A stretch of 8,928 bases of DNA from positions 1-8,928 of the forward strand of contig JAQBZS010000231.1 of NCBI GenBank assembly GCA_027622115.1, in the 5' to 3' direction. Both the position numbers and the translations under genes were made by a program. Below the pieces are notes generated by a model. The model was given only the letters and a program-made list of their open reading frames with translations, did not search any database and was not told the DNA's origin. Source of the stretch: Planctomycetota bacterium. GTDB taxonomy: Bacteria > Planctomycetota > Planctomycetia > Planctomycetales > Planctomycetaceae. This document shows, in pieces, positions 6,236 to 8,928 of this stretch (positions are counted from its first letter, which is position 1; every line of letters starts with the position of its first letter).

Positions 6236-6592
6236 GACGGATTCCTTTCCAAGTTCACTGACTTGCTGTGCGGAGATGCATGCGAAACCAAAAACGGCAA
6301 CCAACGATTTGGGTCGGTGAATCGCCACGCGGGTTTCCAAGGTTCCCCGCGATTGAATGGTGACACACGGTGAGAGATGAGTGCTTCCCCGTGGCGGACG
6401 CGAATCGAACCGAGGAAAGCGATGGAGGTGAAATGAGTGGAGAACGCGGTGGGTCAAAGGAGGCGTGTCGCTCTCCCGAAGGGGCGGGGAGAATATGGAC
6501 AAGTTTTTTTACGGTCAAGATGAAGTTGTCGAAGTCGACTGCTACTTTGGAATCGGCCTCTTTCTCATCGTGTACTCACCCTGGAGCCCCGC
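6236..6592. promoter_or_regulatory. Divergent intergenic region between lipoprotein and sigma-factor genes
   Basis: These 357 bases must hold the promoters for the minus-strand lipoprotein gene and the plus-strand sigma-factor gene, but I cannot point to confident -35/-10 pairs. An inverted repeat AATCGC (6320-6325) with GCGATT (6349-6354) encloses GCGGG and CCCGC. TCTCCC (6472-6477) pairs with GGGAGA (6487-6492) around GAAGGGGCG-type sequence, a form often seen in dispersed repeats. A T7 run lies at 6504-6510, too far from that stem for a standard terminator. A candidate small ORF occupies the last 100 bases. Confidence 0.5.
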
Positions 6593-6596
6593 GTGA
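6495..6596 (+). CDS. Candidate 33-residue small protein or leader peptide before the sigma factor
   Basis: An ATG at 6495 opens 33 codons ending in TGA at 6594-6596, which overlaps the GTG start of the sigma-factor gene (6593-6595) as GTGA. GGGGAG at 6486-6491 could serve as a ribosome site, although the spacing of 3 bases is short. The peptide begins MDKFFYGQDEVVEVD and ends with a hydrophobic aromatic stretch (CYFGIGLFLIVYSPWSPA). Overlapping stop and start codons are typical of translationally coupled genes. I do not recognise the peptide. It is short enough to be chance; its best support is the overlap and its ordinary protein-like composition. Confidence 0.35.
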   Translation: MDKFFYGQDEVVEVDCYFGIGLFLIVYSPWSPA

Positions 6597-7198
6597 CCGC
6601 CGACGGCATGGACCAAACTTCGCTCAGCTTGTTGCATCGTGCTCAGCAAAACGAAGAGGACGCGTGGAGCCAATTGATTGACCTCTACGCGCCGCTGATT
6701 TGCGCATGGTGCAAACGCATGGGCCTCAACAACGACGACACGGCCGACGTCTTTCAGGACACGTGCCGAGCCGTTTCCAATAACCTCAAGACGTTTGTAC
6801 CGACGCGGTCGGTCGGGTCGTTTCGGTCTTGGTTGAAGACGATCGTGCGGACCAAGGCGATCGATCATTTTCGTAAGCTGAATCAGCAACCGGCCGGCAC
6901 AGGCGGCACCGACGCCCAATTGCGGATGGCAAACGTCATCGATCCGATGGATGATGACGACGACGAAGAACTGGCCGAGCAAGACCAAACGATGGTGGTT
7001 CAGCGCGCGATGGAGTTGATCCGTCCGGATTTTTCCGCGCAAAACTGGAAGGCGTTTCAGATGGTGGCCATCGACGGTTTGGCCGCCACGGAAGTCGCCG
7101 AAATGACCGGCACCAACGCCCAGGCCATCCGCCAAGCGAATTATCGCATTCGTCGTCGCCTGCGACTGGTGTTACGCGACTTGGTTGATGACCCGTGA
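6593..7198 (+). CDS. ECF-type RNA polymerase sigma factor
   Basis: A 201-residue sigma-70 family factor of the extracytoplasmic-function class, which directs RNA polymerase to a small set of promoters. Region 2 spans about 8-95: LSLLHRAQQNEEDAWSQL, LYAPLICAWCKRMGL, then DVFQDTCRAVSNNL and SFRSWLKTIVRTKAIDHFRK, the classic region 2.2-2.4 pattern. The linker at about 96-135 is unusually acidic (MDDDDDEELAEQD). Region 4 spans about 138-197, with the helix-turn-helix VAIDGLAATEVAEMTGTNAQAIRQANYRIRRRL. GTG at 6593 is preferred because GGAG lies 6 bases upstream (6583-6586); ATG at 6608 (Met6) lacks this. No anti-sigma factor or protein kinase lies beside it in the window, unlike many planctomycete ECF factors. 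Its regulon is unknown. Confidence 0.92.
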   Translation: MTADGMDQTSLSLLHRAQQNEEDAWSQLIDLYAPLICAWCKRMGLNNDDTADVFQDTCRAVSNNLKTFVPTRSVGSFRSWLKTIVRTKAIDHFRKLNQQPAGTGGTDAQLRMANVIDPMDDDDDEELAEQDQTMVVQRAMELIRPDFSAQNWKAFQMVAIDGLAATEVAEMTGTNAQAIRQANYRIRRRLRLVLRDLVDDP

Positions 7199-7297
7199 TT
7201 CGTGCTGGGCCGTCGCTTCGTCGCGGGCACTCGGACACACCCTACTGCCACCGATTTGGTCGACCGTCGTCGGCCACGCAGTCCAACCAACCCGGAT

Positions 7298-7450
7298 TTA
7301 CTTACTTGGACAGCGCCACTTTGTGCCGTATGGATGGGTTATTGCCGCCCCGAAGGCCCTTCGGGGCAAACTGTGAACATCTCGCGAACTGTTATAAATC
7401 AACGGCTTACTACAATTATTTTGGCGAAAGTGGCGCTGTCCAATTACTTA
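7298..7450. mobile_element. MITE-like element with 17-bp perfect TIRs and 7-bp flanking direct repeats
   Basis: TTGGACAGCGCCACTTT (7306-7322) is exactly the reverse complement of 7427-7443, giving a 138-bp unit. TTACTTA flanks it on both sides, at 7298-7304 (one base from the left end) and at 7444-7450 (touching the right end), as expected of a target-site duplication. The interior has no ORF but does hold a perfect 10-bp hairpin. Terminal inverted repeats plus flanking duplications and no transposase define a miniature transposable element. I cannot name the parent transposon. The AT-rich duplication could be chance, but the perfect 17-bp arms could not. Confidence 0.72.
7347..7367. repeat. 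GC-rich hairpin inside the MITE-like element
   Basis: GCCCCGAAGG (7347-7356) and CCTTCGGGGC (7358-7367) are perfect complements around one base, so at least 8 pairs can form with a 5-base loop. No T-run follows on either strand. It could stop or stabilise the sigma-factor transcript, about 150 bases past its stop codon, but that is inference. Confidence 0.65.
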
Positions 7451-7466
7451 TTAGCCGTTTTGACGC

Positions 7467-7506
7467 TAGCCACGGTTCCGGTCAATTGTGGGGAAAACCG
7501 GGGCTA
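7467..7506. repeat. Stem-loop with GCTAGC-type end
   Basis: TAGCCACGGTT (7467-7477) pairs with AACCGGGGCTA (7496-7506) with one mismatch around an 18-base loop. The left arm begins in GCTAGCC, the motif that also recurs in the 2150-2313 region, which suggests a related dispersed repeat. Confidence 0.55.
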
Positions 7507-7556
7507 TCGCCCAAACGGCGAATCTACAGACTGTTTTTCCATTCGATTCAGTAACT

Positions 7557-7659
7557 TAGAAGCGATCTGAAAAAGGGGTCTGACCCTTTGGATGCCTCGC
7601 TAAACCCCGGCAAAAACTGAGGCCGGAGAGGGTCAGACCCCTTTTTCAGATAGCTTCTA
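7557..7659. repeat. 31-bp inverted repeat of the GGGGTCTGACCC type
   Basis: The arms 7557-7587 and 7629-7659 are complementary over 31 bp with a single mismatch. Each contains AAAAAGGGGTCTGACCCT. The 41-base interior can form a further GCCTC/GAGGC pairing (7594-7598 with 7619-7623). Repeats with this core are widespread in bacteria and often lie near REP-associated tyrosine (Y1) transposases, to my knowledge; no such gene is in the window. The right arm ends 15 bases before the acetyltransferase start, so any transcript reading in from upstream would carry a very stable hairpin directly before that gene. Confidence 0.8.
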
Positions 7660-7674
7660 GATCAAAGTCCCGAC

Positions 7675-8901
7675 ATGACACTTTCCTCTCTCAAAATTCG
7701 CGGCATATCGCGTGACGAATCCCACGCATTCTTGTCGGCGATGTGCGTCCCGTTCGGACTCGACCCCACGTCCGACGGGATCGAACGCTTGAACAATCGC
7801 TTTGAACTCGATCGTCTGCGCGTTGCCGTGGACGGCGACGAAATCGTCGGCACATTCGGAACGTTCAGCCTGCAAATGACGGTGCCAGGTGGAAAGTTGC
7901 CGGTTGGGGGCACGACCGTCGTGACCGTCATGCCCACGCATCGCCGCCAAGGTGTGCTGCGTGCTCTGATGACGCAGCACTTGCACGAACTGCACGAGCG
8001 GGGGGAAGTGCTGGGCGCCTTATGGGCTTCGGAAAGCGCGATTTACGGGCGATTCGGTTACGGCATCGCCACCGAAATGGCACAGTTAAAACTGCCCAAG
8101 CCGTACGCGCGAATGCAGACCCCGATCGACATCGCCGGAAGCATGCGCCTGCTGGACAAGCCGCAAGCGCTCGAAATGTTTCCAGCTATTTTTGACGCTG
8201 TCTCCGCTGAGCGCCCCGGCATGTTCGATCGATCCGCGAGCTGGTGGCAACATCGAACGCTTGCGGATTATGAAGATCACCGCGGCGGTTTCACGGCACA
8301 CCGCTACGTCTTGCAGGTTCGGAACGACACACCGGTGGGATACGTGATCTATCGCACCAAACTGAGACCAGCGGACGGGGCCGGAGACGTGCGAATTGTG
8401 GAATTGATTGCGATCGATGCGCAGGCCGAGAAATCGCTGTGGGAGTTCGTGTTCGGCATTGATCTCGCCGGAACGATCACCGACGCCAACATGCCGGTCG
8501 ATACGCCGTTGCGTTGGTGGCTGGAACACCCGCGCGAAATGGATCGCCGAGTCGTCGATGCCATGTGGATTCGACCGGTCGACGTCGCGGCGGCATTGGC
8601 GGGTCGAAAGTACTCCGCGCCCGGCACGCTCTGCTTTCACATGGCCGACGACCTGTGTCCGTGGAATAACGGCACGTATCTGCTGGAAGCCGACAACGAC
8701 GGGACGGCGACCTGCACCAACGTCGATCAACCAGCCGATCTGCATCTGACACCGTTCACATTGGGTTGTGTTTACTTGGGCGGTCAACGCTTCCAAGACC
8801 TTGCAACCTGCGGATTACTCGTGGCGAAGCCCGAAATCCTGAAGTTGGCAGACCGCATGTTTGCGTGGAATCGACAGCCGTGGTGCCAAGAGATCTTTTG
8901 A
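7675..8901 (+). CDS. Eis-like GNAT N-acetyltransferase with SCP2-like C-terminal domain
   Basis: A 408-residue cytoplasmic acetyltransferase of the Eis family, which transfers acetyl from acetyl-CoA to amines; the mycobacterial member acetylates aminoglycosides and other substrates. The first GNAT domain spans about 1-145, with the acetyl-CoA loop VTVMPTHRRQGVLRALM at 83-99. ASESAIYGRFGYG (118-130) includes Tyr124, the position of the catalytic Tyr of Mycobacterium Eis. A second GNAT-like domain spans about 150-290, and an SCP2-like domain about 295-408. The protein ends in Phe408, as does Mycobacterium Eis, whose C-terminal carboxylate acts in catalysis, so the gene is complete and probably active. 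ATG 7675 has no Shine-Dalgarno sequence and follows a repeat hairpin by 15 bases. Family length is about 400. The real substrate is not deducible. Confidence 0.92.
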   Translation: MTLSSLKIRGISRDESHAFLSAMCVPFGLDPTSDGIERLNNRFELDRLRVAVDGDEIVGTFGTFSLQMTVPGGKLPVGGTTVVTVMPTHRRQGVLRALMTQHLHELHERGEVLGALWASESAIYGRFGYGIATEMAQLKLPKPYARMQTPIDIAGSMRLLDKPQALEMFPAIFDAVSAERPGMFDRSASWWQHRTLADYEDHRGGFTAHRYVLQVRNDTPVGYVIYRTKLRPADGAGDVRIVELIAIDAQAEKSLWEFVFGIDLAGTITDANMPVDTPLRWWLEHPREMDRRVVDAMWIRPVDVAAALAGRKYSAPGTLCFHMADDLCPWNNGTYLLEADNDGTATCTNVDQPADLHLTPFTLGCVYLGGQRFQDLATCGLLVAKPEILKLADRMFAWNRQPWCQEIF

Positions 8902-8928
8902 ACTTTTCTGACCCTACCGTTTTCTATG
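8902..8928. other. Window end after the acetyltransferase stop
   Basis: Only 27 bases remain. A final ATG (8926-8928) cannot be assessed. Confidence 0.4.

Larger units (their letters stand above)
7199..7674. other. Repeat-rich gap between sigma factor and acetyltransferase genes
   Basis: No gene is supported here. From 7199 to about 7297 I see nothing notable. After that come the MITE-like element (7306-7443) containing a strong hairpin, a stem-loop at 7467-7506, and a GGGGTCTGACCC-type inverted repeat (7557-7659). Short ORFs through it are fragments of repeat sequence with no protein-like character. Confidence 0.7.

Noticed and set aside
6236..6502. Longer N-terminus for the lipoprotein
   Set aside because: The signal peptide with lipobox and the AAGGA ribosome site place the start at 6235; the extension would bury the signal.
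6472..6510. Intrinsic terminator (TCTCCC/GGGAGA stem with T7)
   Set aside because: The T-run starts 12 bases after the stem, and no plus-strand gene ends upstream of it.
6370..6681. 103-codon plus-strand frame upstream of and into the sigma-factor gene
   Set aside because: It overlaps the sigma factor by about 90 bases, and its sequence is low in protein-like features. A GGAGGTG before an internal ATG at 6433 was tempting but not enough.
8086..8796. 236-codon open frame antisense to the acetyltransferase
   Set aside because: The plus-strand protein has clear family motifs along its whole length; this frame has none.

Overview
The window looks like chromosomal DNA from a planctomycete, most likely a Pirellulales-type lineage. 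The evidence is a formylglycine-type (S1) sulfatase of the iduronate-2-sulfatase kind, a long secreted NHL/beta-propeller protein, a zinc-ribbon membrane protein of a style common in planctomycetes, a small Gly/Ala-rich lipoprotein, a planctomycete-like ECF sigma factor, and intergenic DNA full of GCTAGC-containing inverted repeats. No rRNA, tRNA, CRISPR array or complete transposase gene is visible. The assignment rests on gene style alone, not on a marker gene.

Layout. 1-985 (+): C-terminal part of a sulfatase gene, broken near 410 by an out-of-frame join that repeats one conserved motif. 1123-1956 (-): membrane protein with two zinc ribbons, convergent with the sulfatase. 1957-2811: non-coding stretch with a 111-bp inverted-repeat element, a ~250-bp palindromic element around a 34-bp hairpin, and a decayed XisH-family gene on the minus strand. 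2812-5766 (+): 984-residue secreted NHL/propeller protein. 5888-6235 (-): 115-residue lipoprotein with its own intrinsic terminator at 5792-5825. 6495-6596 (+): possible 33-codon ORF whose stop overlaps the start of the next gene. 6593-7198 (+): ECF sigma factor. 7199-7674: second repeat-rich gap, holding a MITE-like element (17-bp perfect terminal inverted repeats with 7-bp flanking direct repeats), a further hairpin, and a GGGGTCTGACCC-type inverted repeat ending 15 bp before the next start codon. 7675-8901 (+): complete Eis-like GNAT acetyltransferase.

How the genes relate. Neighbours mostly stand alone: they are convergent, divergent or separated by repeats, and no multi-gene operon is evident apart from the tentative small ORF and sigma factor pair. 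The sulfatase and the secreted propeller protein fit a polysaccharide-degrading, surface-rich lifestyle, but nothing links them mechanistically. I do not see a convincing new multi-gene system. The most informative signals are the traces of recombination and decay: the sulfatase join, the XisH relic, and four structured repeat elements in the two large gaps.
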